Positions 22,859 to 30,672 of a stretch of DNA of 33,863 nt are shown piece after piece. Within the stretch, counting starts at the first letter, position 1, and each line of letters begins with the position of its first letter. The notes under the pieces are model-generated. The model saw nothing but the letters and a program-made list of their open reading frames with translations. It had not been told where the DNA came from and did no database searches. The stretch covers positions 1 to 33,863 of the forward strand of contig NZ_BCWB01000015.1 in NCBI RefSeq assembly GCF_001592045.1. Direction: 5' to 3'. This DNA is from Thermobifida fusca NBRC 14071 = JCM 3263. Its GTDB lineage: Bacteria; Actinomycetota; Actinomycetes; Streptosporangiales; Streptosporangiaceae. Both the position numbers and the translations under genes were made by a program.

Positions 22859-23218
22859 TCAGCGATCGAAGAAAAAGTTGCGCGCGGAAGGGCGGCTCAA
22901 CAGCACCAGGATGACCACGGGAAAGACGAGTTCGGTCACTCGGCCGTCTCCGCCGACTATGGCGGCCAGGGTGACGAGGACCAGCAGAATCTCGGTGACG
23001 AGAATGGCGTAGAACACTCCGCCGCCGCCTTTAGGCACCAGCAGTCCCAGCCCCAGCTGCACGACCCCCGGCAGGGAGAGCGCGAGCGCATACCCGAAGG
23101 CGTAGGCAGACGCTCCCCCGGCGATGAACAGTGCCGCTGCGACCACGAACGTGAGTGCCGCCACCACGAACAGCAGAATCCTGATGGCCTTCACTGACCT
23201 GGGAAGTTCCTGCGCCAT
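22859..23218 (-). CDS. Small four-helix membrane protein, unknown function
   Basis: A 119-residue integral membrane protein that I do not recognise. It starts MAQELPRSVKAIRILLF and has four hydrophobic segments: about 11-34, 38-58 (GASAYAFGYALALSLPGVV), 68-86 (VFYAILVTEILLVLVTLAAI) and 92-108. The basic tail is SRPSARNFFFDR. I chose the ATG at 23218 with GGAGCAGGA upstream rather than an in-frame ATG at 23254, which adds 12 residues. It lies 137 bases upstream of the toxin gene on the same strand, so co-expression is possible, but nothing in it points to toxin export or immunity. It may be an ordinary membrane protein of actinobacteria. Confidence 0.65.
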   Translation of the reverse strand: MAQELPRSVKAIRILLFVVAALTFVVAAALFIAGGASAYAFGYALALSLPGVVQLGLGLLVPKGGGGVFYAILVTEILLVLVTLAAIVGGDGRVTELVFPVVILVLLSRPSARNFFFDR

Positions 23219-23452
23219 TCCTGCTCCGTGCAGATAAGGGGGTAGGTATTTCACTGGGCGCCACTGCTTTTCGTGACCGACCAGCGACCCCCAGCATAGA
23301 TTTCCCGCACCGTAGCACCGAATTCATTTTCCATTCCGGAGCAGCACCCCGCGGTGTCCTCTCTTTTGGGGATGTTCCCGCGATCCGCTGCACGCTATCC
23401 CAGGTCATGGCATGCTGGTCCGCTGTCTTCCGTCTTCCCCCGGAGGAGATCC
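23219..23452. promoter_or_regulatory. Divergent upstream region of membrane protein and nuclease operon
   Basis: 234 non-coding bases between divergent genes. A reading frame extends from the nuclease gene back to 23354 but is not family-like. No convincing -35/-10 pair or repeat was found; AATTCATTTTCCATT (23322-23336) is an AT-rich patch. Confidence 0.35.
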
Positions 23453-24703
23453 ATGAAGTTGCTCCACGCCGCTGATCTGCACATCGACAGTCCACTGCGG
23501 GGCCTTTCCCGGTACGAGGGGGCCCCGGCCGACCAGTTGCGCGGGGCGACACGGCAGGCTTTGGAGAACCTGGTGACTCTCGCCTTAGAGGAGGAGGTCA
23601 CCGCGGTGCTGCTCGCCGGGGACATCTACGACGGGGACTGGCCCGACTACAACACCGGGCTGTTCTTCACCCGGCAGATGACCCGGCTGTGCGACGCCGG
23701 CATCCCGGTGTATTTGATCGCGGGCAACCACGACGCGGCGAACCTGATGACGCGGACGCTGACCGCTTCCCTGCCGAAGAATGTGCACTACTTTCCCACG
23801 GAGCGCCCCGCCACGGTGGTCGACGAGCAGCGCGGGCTCGCCGTCCACGGCCAGGGGTTCGCCCAGCGGGAGGTCAGGGCGAACCTGGCCGAACACTATC
23901 CCGCGCCGCGGTCCGGCTTGTTCAACGTCGGCCTGCTGCACACTGCGCTCACCGGTCGGGAAGGACACGAGCCGTACGCCCCGTGCCGTATCGACCAGTT
24001 GGTCGACCACGGCTACGAGTACTGGGCGCTGGGCCACGTCCACCAGCGGCAGGTGGAATACGACGCCGACGTCAAAGTGGTGTTCCCGGGGAACATTCAG
24101 GGGCGGAACGTCCGCGAGGCCGGGCCTAAAGGCTGCACGCTGGTCACCGTGGACGACCGCCACCGGGTGACAGGGCTGCGCCACCACGACCTCGACACGG
24201 CGGCTCGCTGGCACGAGCTGCGGGTGGATGTGCGCAGCGCCCGCGATGTATCCGACGTGCTCACCCTGGTCTCCGAGCAGCTCGACAAGGAGCTGGCCGG
24301 GGACACCGAACCCAACCGCGTCCACGCGGTGCGGGTGGTGGTCGAAGGCCCCACGGACGCCCACGAGCAGTTGCACCGCGACCACGAGAAGCTGTTGAAC
24401 GAGCTGCGCGCTATCGCCGCGCAGCGCCCGGACACCTGGTTGGAGAAGCTCCGGGTGAAGACGTCTCCCCCTGAGGAGCGTCTCGACGCCGCCCACGCGG
24501 ACGAGCTGGTCGGTGAGCTGTGGCGGACCGCGGCCCGGCTCTCCGCATCCCCGGAGCAGCTCACCGAGGTCATCGCGTCGGCCGAACTGCTGGGCAAACT
24601 GCCTCTTCAGCTGCGGGAAGAGCTGAGCGACCCGCAGCGGCAGCGCGACCTGTTGGCGGAGGCGGTGGAGCTGCTGGCCGCTGAGCTGGGGGGTGCGCAG
24701 TGA
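23453..24703 (+). CDS. SbcD/YhaO-like DNA exonuclease (metallophosphoesterase)
   Basis: The nuclease half of an SbcCD (Mre11-Rad50)-type complex, 416 residues. All calcineurin-like metal motifs are present: D8 and H10 (AADLHID), D57 (LAGDIYD), N92-H93-D94 (IAGNHDA), an HTAL His (NVGLLHTAL) and GHVH (YWALGHVHQRQ). These bind two manganese ions for DNA phosphodiester cleavage. The C-terminal ~150 residues form helices for docking the ATPase partner. The overall form is closer to YhaO than to classical SbcD. The ATG at 23453 has GGAGGAG nearby and gives the standard start MKLLHAADLHID. Its stop overlaps the next gene's start in GTGA, so the two are translated as a pair. Confidence 0.92.
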   Translation: MKLLHAADLHIDSPLRGLSRYEGAPADQLRGATRQALENLVTLALEEEVTAVLLAGDIYDGDWPDYNTGLFFTRQMTRLCDAGIPVYLIAGNHDAANLMTRTLTASLPKNVHYFPTERPATVVDEQRGLAVHGQGFAQREVRANLAEHYPAPRSGLFNVGLLHTALTGREGHEPYAPCRIDQLVDHGYEYWALGHVHQRQVEYDADVKVVFPGNIQGRNVREAGPKGCTLVTVDDRHRVTGLRHHDLDTAARWHELRVDVRSARDVSDVLTLVSEQLDKELAGDTEPNRVHAVRVVVEGPTDAHEQLHRDHEKLLNELRAIAAQRPDTWLEKLRVKTSPPEERLDAAHADELVGELWRTAARLSASPEQLTEVIASAELLGKLPLQLREELSDPQRQRDLLAEAVELLAAELGGAQ

Positions 24704-27700
24704 GGATCGAACGCCTGGACCTGCTGGCTTTCGGACCGTTCACCGACTTGTCGTTGCCGCTGGGCGCCCCCGGGGTGCACATCGTCTACGGCCCTAACGA
24801 AGCGGGGAAGAGCACCGCGCTGCGCGCGCTCCACGACCTGTTCTACAAGATTCCTAAACAGACCCCCTACGACTTCGTGCACGACAAACCGGACATGAAG
24901 CTGCGGGCTGTGGTCCGCAGCGACGACGGCAGGGTCGTGGAGTTCGTCCGCCACAAGCGCGACAAGAACTCGTTGACTGATCCGCGGGGGAATCCGCTGG
25001 ATGAGAGCGTGGTGCAGCGGCTGCTGGGCGGGGTGAGCAGCTCGACGTTCCTTTCCATGTTCGCGCTCACTCTCGAGGAGCTTGAGCGCGGCGGGGAGTC
25101 GCTGTTGGAAGGGGGCGGCGACGTCGGTGAAGCGTTGCTGTCCGCTCGCGCCTACCCCCAGTTACGCGCTTTGGTGGAACGGCTGAGAAAGCAGCGGGAC
25201 GCGCTGTTCCGCCCGCAGGGGAGGCGGGGGCCGACGATCAACAAGGAGCTGGGCGAATACCAGGATCTGAACAGGAGGATCGGGGAGGCGCAGCTTCGTA
25301 TTGCGGACTACCGGCGCAGGCTGGCCGCCGTTGCGGAACAGCGGCAGCGGGAAAAGGACCTGGACCAGAAGCTGGCGTCCCTCCGTGAGGAGCAGAAACG
25401 GTGGACCGCCCTGCAGCAGGCGCTTCCTGCCTTGCACACGCGTGCTCAGCAGGTGCGGCGGATCGCGGAGCTGGAAGCCGAGGGCCCGCTCGCCCCCCTG
25501 GATTTCGCCGACCGGCTCCCCCGTTTGGAGGAGCAGTCCCGTGCTGCCGAGGAGACGCTCGCGGACAGCACGGCCGAGCTCGCGGCCAAGCAGGAGGAGC
25601 TGGACCGGCTGGTGGTGGATGCGCGCCTGCTGGACGCGGCCCCGGAGGTGGAGCGGCTGGCCCGTTCCCGGGAGCGGATCGAAGCCGACGAAGAGCGGCT
25701 CGCTGCGTTGGAACGCCAGGCGGCGCGCCTGCGGGAGGAGGCGCGGGAGATCCTGCAGGAGGTGCGCCCCGACCCGGCCGGGGCGGACGGTCCCGCGGTG
25801 CCTGCCGTGGACCAGGCCACGCGGAACCGGGTGAGGGAGCTCGCGGACGCTTATGCCGACCTGCTTCCCCGCGTGGAGGAGGCCCGCGGGGAGGTGGCGC
25901 AGCAGCGCCGCCGCCACACCGCCGAGCAGGAGCGGTTGGACGCGCTGCCTGACCCGGGCGACAGCGCTGCGCTGGCTGCCGCGTTGGATGCGCTGCCTGC
26001 CACGCTGTTCGACGAGATGACTGCCGCGGCCGACACGGTGCATGAGACCGCCGCTGCCTTGGAGCGCATCGCACGGGACGCGGGCTGGGATCCCGCGGAC
26101 TGTGCCGCGTTGGCTGCCGCGCACGCCCCGCTGCGGGACCAGGTGGTCGCCTACCGGCGGCGCGCGGACGAGCATGCGCAAACACAGCGGCGCGCCGACG
26201 AGGAGTGCGCCCAGGTGCGTGCGGAGCTGGCGCGGGAACGGCTCCGGTTGGCAGAGCTCACCCAAGACGAGACGGTTCCCACCGAGGAGGCGTTGGCGGA
26301 GGCCCGCCGGCAGCGGGACGCGCTGTGGCAGCGGGTCCGCGACGGCTCGGATGCGGAGGCGGCGGACGCCTACGAGCGCGCGGTCCGCGACGCGGACGAG
26401 CTCGCTGACCGGGCTTTGGCCGGGGCGCAGCGGATCGCGGAACGCCAGCAGGCCCGGCAGCAGATCACCGTGTTGGAGCACCGCTTGGCGCTGGCGGAGC
26501 GCGAGGCCGCGGCCGCGCGTGCGGCCGGGGAGGAGCTCGCGGCGCAGTGGCAGGCGTTGTGGCCTGACCCGCTGCTGCCTGCCCCGGACGTGGATGCGGC
26601 AGAAACGGTGCTGGACCGGCTCGCCGAGCTGCGCAGACGCCAGGAGGAGCATACGGCGGCCTGCCGCAAGCTGGCGGATCGCCGGGAGCGGGCCGCGGCC
26701 CACGCCGACCAGTTGCGCCGGGCGCTCCGCGACGCGGGGGCCGAGGTTCCGGAGGCTGCGGAGGACGCGGACGTGGAGGCGGTGGTGCGGGAGCTGCGGG
26801 AGCGGGCCGCCGCGGAACGCGCCCGCCGCGAGCAGGCCGCGCAGGAGCGCGCCGACCAGGAGCGGACCGTCCAGGAGGCGAAACGGTCCCTGGTGGAGGC
26901 CGAGGCGAAGCTGGACGCGGTCACCGAGCGGTTGCGCGCCTGGGAGGAGGAGTGGCGCACGGTTGCGGCGTCGGTGCCCGTGTCCGGGGACCGGCTGCCT
27001 AAGGAGGTGCTGCACGACCTCGACCAGTGCGCGGAGGCGGCGTCCCGGCTCGCCGAGGCCGACCAGCGGGCCGCGGAGGCGGAGGAGCTGCGCGAGCAGA
27101 TCGCTGCTTTCCACGACCGGGTGGGCGCGGTGCTCGAGGCCTGCGGCCTGCCCGTGCCGGACAGTGCTGCCCAGCGGCACGCTGCCCTGGACGCGCTGCG
27201 GCACCGGGTGGCGGAGAACAGCGCGCAGGAGCAGCGGCGCCAGGCGCTGAGTGAGGAGGTGGAGGCGCTCCGCGGGAAGGCGCGCAGCGCCCAGGCCCGG
27301 TTGGAGGCCGTGGAAGCCGAGTGCGCGCAGATGTGCCAGGAGACGGGCGTCGATTCGGTTGCGGAGCTGCGGGCGGCGATCGACCGCGCCCAGCAGGTGC
27401 GGGAGCTGCGGCACGATGTGGCGCTGGTGGAGCGGTCGCTCGCCGAGTCGTGGCCGGGCGGGGTCGCGGAGGCGGAGCAGGCTGCGGCCGGGGTCGACCG
27501 GGAGGAGCTGGCGGGCCGTCTGGCAGAGCTGGGCCAGGAGATTGCCGCGGCGGAGGAGGAGCATCGCGCCGCGGTGCGCGACTTGGCTGAAGCGGAGCGG
27601 GAGCTGGGGGAGGCTGACGGGTCGGCGCTGGCCGCGCAGGCCGCCCAGGAGCGGGAGGAGGTGCTGGCCCGGATCGCCCAGAACGCGGAGACCCATACGC

Positions 27701-28203
27701 GGCTGGTGCTCGCGCACACGCTGCTGCTGCGGTGCATCGAGGAGTACCGGCAGGCCCACCAGGGCCCGCTGCTGCGCCGGGCCGAGGAGCTGTTCCGGCA
27801 GCTCACCGTGGGCCGGTTTCGCGAGTTGCAGACGGAGACAGCTGACGACGGCACGACCGTGCTGCGGGTCCGCCGCGCCACGGGGAAGCTGGTGGACATG
27901 GGGGCGTTGAGCGAGGGCACTCGGCACCAGCTCTATCTGGCGCTGCGGTTGGCGACCGTGGAGCACTATGCGGCCGAGCACCAGTCCATGCCGTTCGTGC
28001 TCGACGACGTGTTCATGACGTTCGACGACGAGCGGGCTGCGGCCGGGCTGCGGGTGCTGGAGTCGGTGGCGGACCGGGTCCAGCCGGTGGTGTTGACCCA
28101 CCACGCCCACCTGGCTGAGCTGGCCCGCGACGTGCTGCCGGAGGACCGGGTGCACGTCCACCGCTTGCCGCGGTTCACCCACGCGGAACGCGTGACCGTG
28201 TGA
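24700..28203 (+). CDS. SbcC/YhaN-like coiled-coil ATPase
   Basis: The SMC-like ATPase partner of the upstream nuclease, 1167 residues. The N-terminal half-domain begins MRIERLDLLAFGPFTDLSL and has the Walker A loop GPNEAGKST (31-39). Residues ~190-1030 are almost all coiled coil, very rich in Ala, Arg and Glu. The C-terminal half-domain has the signature LSEGTRHQLYLALRLA (near 1070) and Walker B FVLDDVFMTFDD (D1102, D1103), then a conserved His (LTHHAHL). No CxxC zinc hook, the Rad50/SbcC tip motif, is visible; the only close cysteine pair is CAQMC, far from the centre. It matches the YhaN type. It likely couples ATP-driven clamping to DNA-end processing by its partner. The GTG start overlaps the nuclease stop by 4 bases. 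Confidence 0.92.
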   Translation: MRIERLDLLAFGPFTDLSLPLGAPGVHIVYGPNEAGKSTALRALHDLFYKIPKQTPYDFVHDKPDMKLRAVVRSDDGRVVEFVRHKRDKNSLTDPRGNPLDESVVQRLLGGVSSSTFLSMFALTLEELERGGESLLEGGGDVGEALLSARAYPQLRALVERLRKQRDALFRPQGRRGPTINKELGEYQDLNRRIGEAQLRIADYRRRLAAVAEQRQREKDLDQKLASLREEQKRWTALQQALPALHTRAQQVRRIAELEAEGPLAPLDFADRLPRLEEQSRAAEETLADSTAELAAKQEELDRLVVDARLLDAAPEVERLARSRERIEADEERLAALERQAARLREEAREILQEVRPDPAGADGPAVPAVDQATRNRVRELADAYADLLPRVEEARGEVAQQRRRHTAEQERLDALPDPGDSAALAAALDALPATLFDEMTAAADTVHETAAALERIARDAGWDPADCAALAAAHAPLRDQVVAYRRRADEHAQTQRRADEECAQVRAELARERLRLAELTQDETVPTEEALAEARRQRDALWQRVRDGSDAEAADAYERAVRDADELADRALAGAQRIAERQQARQQITVLEHRLALAEREAAAARAAGEELAAQWQALWPDPLLPAPDVDAAETVLDRLAELRRRQEEHTAACRKLADRRERAAAHADQLRRALRDAGAEVPEAAEDADVEAVVRELRERAAAERARREQAAQERADQERTVQEAKRSLVEAEAKLDAVTERLRAWEEEWRTVAASVPVSGDRLPKEVLHDLDQCAEAASRLAEADQRAAEAEELREQIAAFHDRVGAVLEACGLPVPDSAAQRHAALDALRHRVAENSAQEQRRQALSEEVEALRGKARSAQARLEAVEAECAQMCQETGVDSVAELRAAIDRAQQVRELRHDVALVERSLAESWPGGVAEAEQAAAGVDREELAGRLAELGQEIAAAEEEHRAAVRDLAEAERELGEADGSALAAQAAQEREEVLARIAQNAETHTRLVLAHTLLLRCIEEYRQAHQGPLLRRAEELFRQLTVGRFRELQTETADDGTTVLRVRRATGKLVDMGALSEGTRHQLYLALRLATVEHYAAEHQSMPFVLDDVFMTFDDERAAAGLRVLESVADRVQPVVLTHHAHLAELARDVLPEDRVHVHRLPRFTHAERVTV

Positions 28204-28219
28204 GCGTCCCGGTCCTGCT

Positions 28220-28246
28220 GCGCACCCCCGCTCTTTGGGGGTGCGC
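28220..28246 (+). terminator. Terminator of the nuclease-ATPase operon
   Basis: A perfect 10-bp stem GCGCACCCCC (28220-28229) / GGGGGTGCGC (28237-28246) with loop GCTCTTT, 17 bases after the stop. No T-tract follows. Confidence 0.75.
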
Positions 28247-28253
28247 GTGGTGC

Positions 28254-28278
28254 CGCCCCGGGCGTCCTGCCCGGGGCG
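28254..28278. terminator. Second hairpin between converging genes
   Basis: A perfect 10-bp stem CGCCCCGGGC (28254-28263) / GCCCGGGGCG (28269-28278), loop GTCCT. It lies between the ATPase gene and the converging small gene, whose stop is 32 bases away, so it may serve both. Confidence 0.6.
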
Positions 28279-28309
28279 CTGCTGCGGGGGTGGGCGGCTG
28301 GTGTCCCGC

Positions 28310-28516
28310 CTAGATCTCGTCGTTCAGACTCATCGTGTATTTGGCGACGCCTTCGTTGAGCAGGACGACCCGTTCTGCTCCGGATTCGCGCAGGGTCCGC
28401 CAGTGTTCTCCGAGCCAGCTTTCCGCGTCGCCGCGGGAGGGGAACAGGGTGTCGGGGAGGTCTTCACCGCTGAGCACGGTCCCATCGGCTTTCTCGTACC
28501 GCCAGCTCCACGCCAT
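28310..28516 (-). CDS. Small conserved actinobacterial protein
   Basis: A 68-residue soluble protein starting MAWSWRYEKADGTVL, of a type I have seen widely in actinobacteria without known function. It is rich in Trp (four) and acidic residues, with the conserved-looking centre FPSRGDAESWLGEHWRTLRESGAERVVLLNEGVAKYTMSL. No cysteines, signal peptide or membrane helix. The ATG has GAGGAAC upstream, supporting expression. It is flanked by the nuclease operon terminators and a divergent cobU gene, and seems to be a single-gene unit. Confidence 0.75.
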   Translation of the reverse strand: MAWSWRYEKADGTVLSGEDLPDTLFPSRGDAESWLGEHWRTLRESGAERVVLLNEGVAKYTMSLNDEI

Positions 28517-28624
28517 GGATGTTCCTCACTTTTCTTCTTTCCGGTCACGCAAAGTGTCTGGTGAGACGGGAATCCCAGCCGTCCTCAGACATCCTGACCG
28601 GTCCACTACGGTTAACTAACGGAC

Positions 28625-29707
28625 GTGCGTATTCGTCTCGCCGGAACAGCCGGGGCGGCAGGGTGGCCCGCCCCTCACTGCCGTTGTGCCTCCTGCAACC
28701 TCGCTGTCCAGTCCCGTCGGTTGCCGCTTCGGGTCACCGTGGACGATGTCTTGAGCCTGTCCTCCCCCGATGGGCTGGTGTCGAACCTGCTTCCGGCCGG
28801 CTATTCGGCGGCGCAGACGCCTTACGGGCTGCGGGTGGACGGCGCGGACGGCGGCCGGCTGCTGTTTGCGCGGCCTGACGCTCCGGCGACTCCCCCGCCG
28901 GACAGCGATCCGGAGGATCCGCGTCCCGACCACCAGGCAGACCTGGTGCTGGTGGATGTGGGCGAGTCGCCGGAGACGATCGGTGCGCTGCGGCGGGCAG
29001 GCGTGGTGGGGCTGACCACGGTCGTGGTGGCGGTGGGCGGCGACCACCGGGTGCATTCTCCGGCCGAGTTCGACCGCCGGGCCCGGCTGTGGGGGGCGTT
29101 GGCCCCGTTGGACGGCCAGGAGCTGCGGTGCCCGCCGGATGCGTGGCCGCCGTCGCGGCCGCACGGCCCGTACCGGGTGCTGGTGACGGGCGGGGCGCGG
29201 TCTGGGAAGTCGTCGGAGGCGGAGCTGCGGCTGCTGGGGGAGCCGGAGGTGCTCTACGTGGCGACGGGCCCGGCCCCGGATCCGCACGCGGATGCGGCGT
29301 GGGCGCAGCGGGTGGCCGCACACCGGTCGCGCCGCCCGGCGTGGTGGCGCACGGTGGAGACGACGGATGTCGCGGCGGTGCTGGCGAAGGCGGACGGCGC
29401 GGTGCTGTTCGACTGTGTGGGCACGTGGCTGGCGCACGTCATGGGCGAGTGCGGGATGTGGGCGGACGAGGTGCCTGCGGACGCGGAGCAGCGGCTGGAG
29501 GAGCGGATCGACGCGCTGGTGGCGGCGTGGCGGACGAGCGCGGCCTACGTGGTGGCGGTGACGAACGAAGTGGGGTCGGGTGTGGTGCCGCCGACGGTGA
29601 GCGGGGGGCTGTTCCGGGACTGGCTGGGCCGGGTGAACCAGAGGCTGGCCGCCGAGTCGGAGGAGGTCGTGCTGGTCACGGCCGGGCGGGTGCTGTCGCT
29701 GTCGTGA
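28625..29707 (+). CDS. cobU: Adenosylcobinamide kinase/guanylyltransferase with N-terminal PhnP-like domain
   Basis: CobU phosphorylates adenosylcobinamide and then transfers GMP to it, giving adenosylcobinamide-GDP in late vitamin B12 synthesis. The CobU domain occupies about 180-360: Walker A GGARSGKSSEAE (G189-S196, K195), VLYVATGPAP, RVAAHRSRRPAWWRTVE with the guanylylated His, FDCVGTWLAHVM, and VAVTNEVGSGVVPPTVSGG. The first ~175 residues resemble a decayed metallo-beta-lactamase of the PhnP type: a GTAGAAGWPAPHCRCASC start but no HxHxDH metal motif. Related actinobacterial CobU proteins carry a similar extension. The GTG start at 28625 gives the family-like MRIRLAGT. The stop overlaps cobS by 4 bases. 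No cobalamin riboswitch was seen in the 108 bases upstream. Confidence 0.88.
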   Translation: MRIRLAGTAGAAGWPAPHCRCASCNLAVQSRRLPLRVTVDDVLSLSSPDGLVSNLLPAGYSAAQTPYGLRVDGADGGRLLFARPDAPATPPPDSDPEDPRPDHQADLVLVDVGESPETIGALRRAGVVGLTTVVVAVGGDHRVHSPAEFDRRARLWGALAPLDGQELRCPPDAWPPSRPHGPYRVLVTGGARSGKSSEAELRLLGEPEVLYVATGPAPDPHADAAWAQRVAAHRSRRPAWWRTVETTDVAAVLAKADGAVLFDCVGTWLAHVMGECGMWADEVPADAEQRLEERIDALVAAWRTSAAYVVAVTNEVGSGVVPPTVSGGLFRDWLGRVNQRLAAESEEVVLVTAGRVLSLS

Positions 29708-30465
29708 GCGGGATGCTGCGGGACTGTGCGGACGGGCTGCGGATGGCGCTGGGCACGTTGACGGCGATCCCGGTGCCGGTGTCCCGGGTGGATCGCCGGG
29801 TGGCGGGCTGGGCGATGGCCGCGGCGCCGTTGGTGGGGGTGCTGTTGGCTGCCGTGTCCGGGGCCGTGCTGGCGGGGGCGCTGTGGGCGGGCGTGTCTCC
29901 GCTGCTGGCCGCGGTGGCGGCGGTGGGCGCGGTGGCGTTGCTGACGCGCGGTCTGCACTGGGACGGGCTGGCGGATGTGGCCGACGGGTTGGGGAGCGGG
30001 GCGGACGCGGACCGGGCGCTCGCGGTCATGAAGCGGTCCGATATCGGCCCGTTCGGTGTGATCACCCTGGTGTTCGTGGTGCTGCTCCAGGTGGCGGCGG
30101 TGGCGGCGCTGGCGGAGGAGGGGACGGGGGCGGCGGTGGCCGGGTTGGCTGCCGCGCTGGTGTCGGGGCGGTTGGCGATCACGTGGGCGTGCACGCGGCT
30201 GGTGGGTGCGGCACGGCCGGAGGGTTTGGGCGCGTTCGTGTCTGGTACTGTGCCCTATCCCGCCGCCGCCGCGGTCACGGGCGTGGTGCTGGCCGTGGGC
30301 CTGGTGGAGTGGACGTGGTGTGCGGCGGTGGCTGCGGGTCTGGTGGTGGCGGGCGGAGTGCTGGTGTGGGTGTGCCGTCGGTTGGGCGGGATCACCGGTG
30401 ATGTGTTGGGTGCGCTGGTGGAGAGCGCCGCCGGGGCCGCACTGGTCACCGCAGCAGCCCTGTAA
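29704..30465 (+). CDS. cobS: Adenosylcobinamide-GDP ribazoletransferase (cobalamin synthase)
   Basis: A membrane enzyme that joins adenosylcobinamide-GDP to alpha-ribazole (or its phosphate), the final assembly of the B12 nucleotide loop. The 253-residue protein is very hydrophobic, with about seven helices, and holds the family signatures LTRGLHWDGLADVADGLGSG (about 80-100), MKRSDIGPFGV, and near the end RRLGGITGDVLGALVE. The Asp-rich motifs bind magnesium. I chose the GTG at 29704 (VSGMLRDCADGLRMALGTLTAIPVP), which overlaps the cobU stop. Upstream reading in this frame to 29089 is only a shadow of cobU. No cobT gene is in the window. Confidence 0.93.
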   Translation: MSGMLRDCADGLRMALGTLTAIPVPVSRVDRRVAGWAMAAAPLVGVLLAAVSGAVLAGALWAGVSPLLAAVAAVGAVALLTRGLHWDGLADVADGLGSGADADRALAVMKRSDIGPFGVITLVFVVLLQVAAVAALAEEGTGAAVAGLAAALVSGRLAITWACTRLVGAARPEGLGAFVSGTVPYPAAAAVTGVVLAVGLVEWTWCAAVAAGLVVAGGVLVWVCRRLGGITGDVLGALVESAAGAALVTAAAL

Positions 30466-30478
30466 GCATCTGTAAGCA
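30460..30478. repeat. 9-bp direct repeat at the cobS stop codon
   Basis: CTGTAAGCA occurs at 30460-30468 and 30470-30478, separated by one base. The first copy contains the cobS TAA stop. An AT-rich stretch (ATTCACATAAAATCAC) follows. The repeat may be a slippage product; no function is evident. Confidence 0.5.
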
Positions 30479-30658
30479 GAATCACACCGATTCACATAAA
30501 ATCACTCGGGGTTGTCTTGGTACCGCCGGGTTTCCGACGTGAACTCCCAGCCAGCGAATTCGACACGTCTTTTCGGCGCGGCCAAGCGTTCCCCCATGTC
30601 CGTCACAGAATTCAGGGCGCGCCCGCTATGCGTGTGTCGGCCCGTACAACGCAAGGAC

Positions 30659-30672
30659 TAGCATCAGGACCG
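30659..30672 (+). promoter_or_regulatory. Putative -10 element giving a leaderless pepA transcript
   Basis: TAGCAT (30659-30664) fits TANNNT, and its last base is eight bases before the pepA GTG. There is no Shine-Dalgarno sequence. No good -35 box is visible. The rest of the 206-base region upstream (from 30466) shows no gene. Confidence 0.4.

Noticed and set aside
19957-23452. Genomic island by mobile-element transfer
   Set aside because: No integrase, transposase, tRNA, flanking direct repeats or clear base-composition change seen; the toxin locus could still be acquired, but the sequence gives no boundary.
27322-27345. CAQMC as a Rad50-type zinc hook
   Set aside because: Spacing is three residues, not two, and it is far from the centre of the coiled coil.
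25162-28182. A 1006-codon open frame on minus opposite the coiled-coil ATPase gene
   Set aside because: It is an antisense shadow of GC-rich codons; the product is low-complexity Leu/Arg/Gly without family features, and the plus-strand gene has clear motifs.
28517-28624. Cobalamin riboswitch before cobU
   Set aside because: Only 108 bases, with no B12-box-like sequence seen; far too short for the full aptamer plus expression platform.
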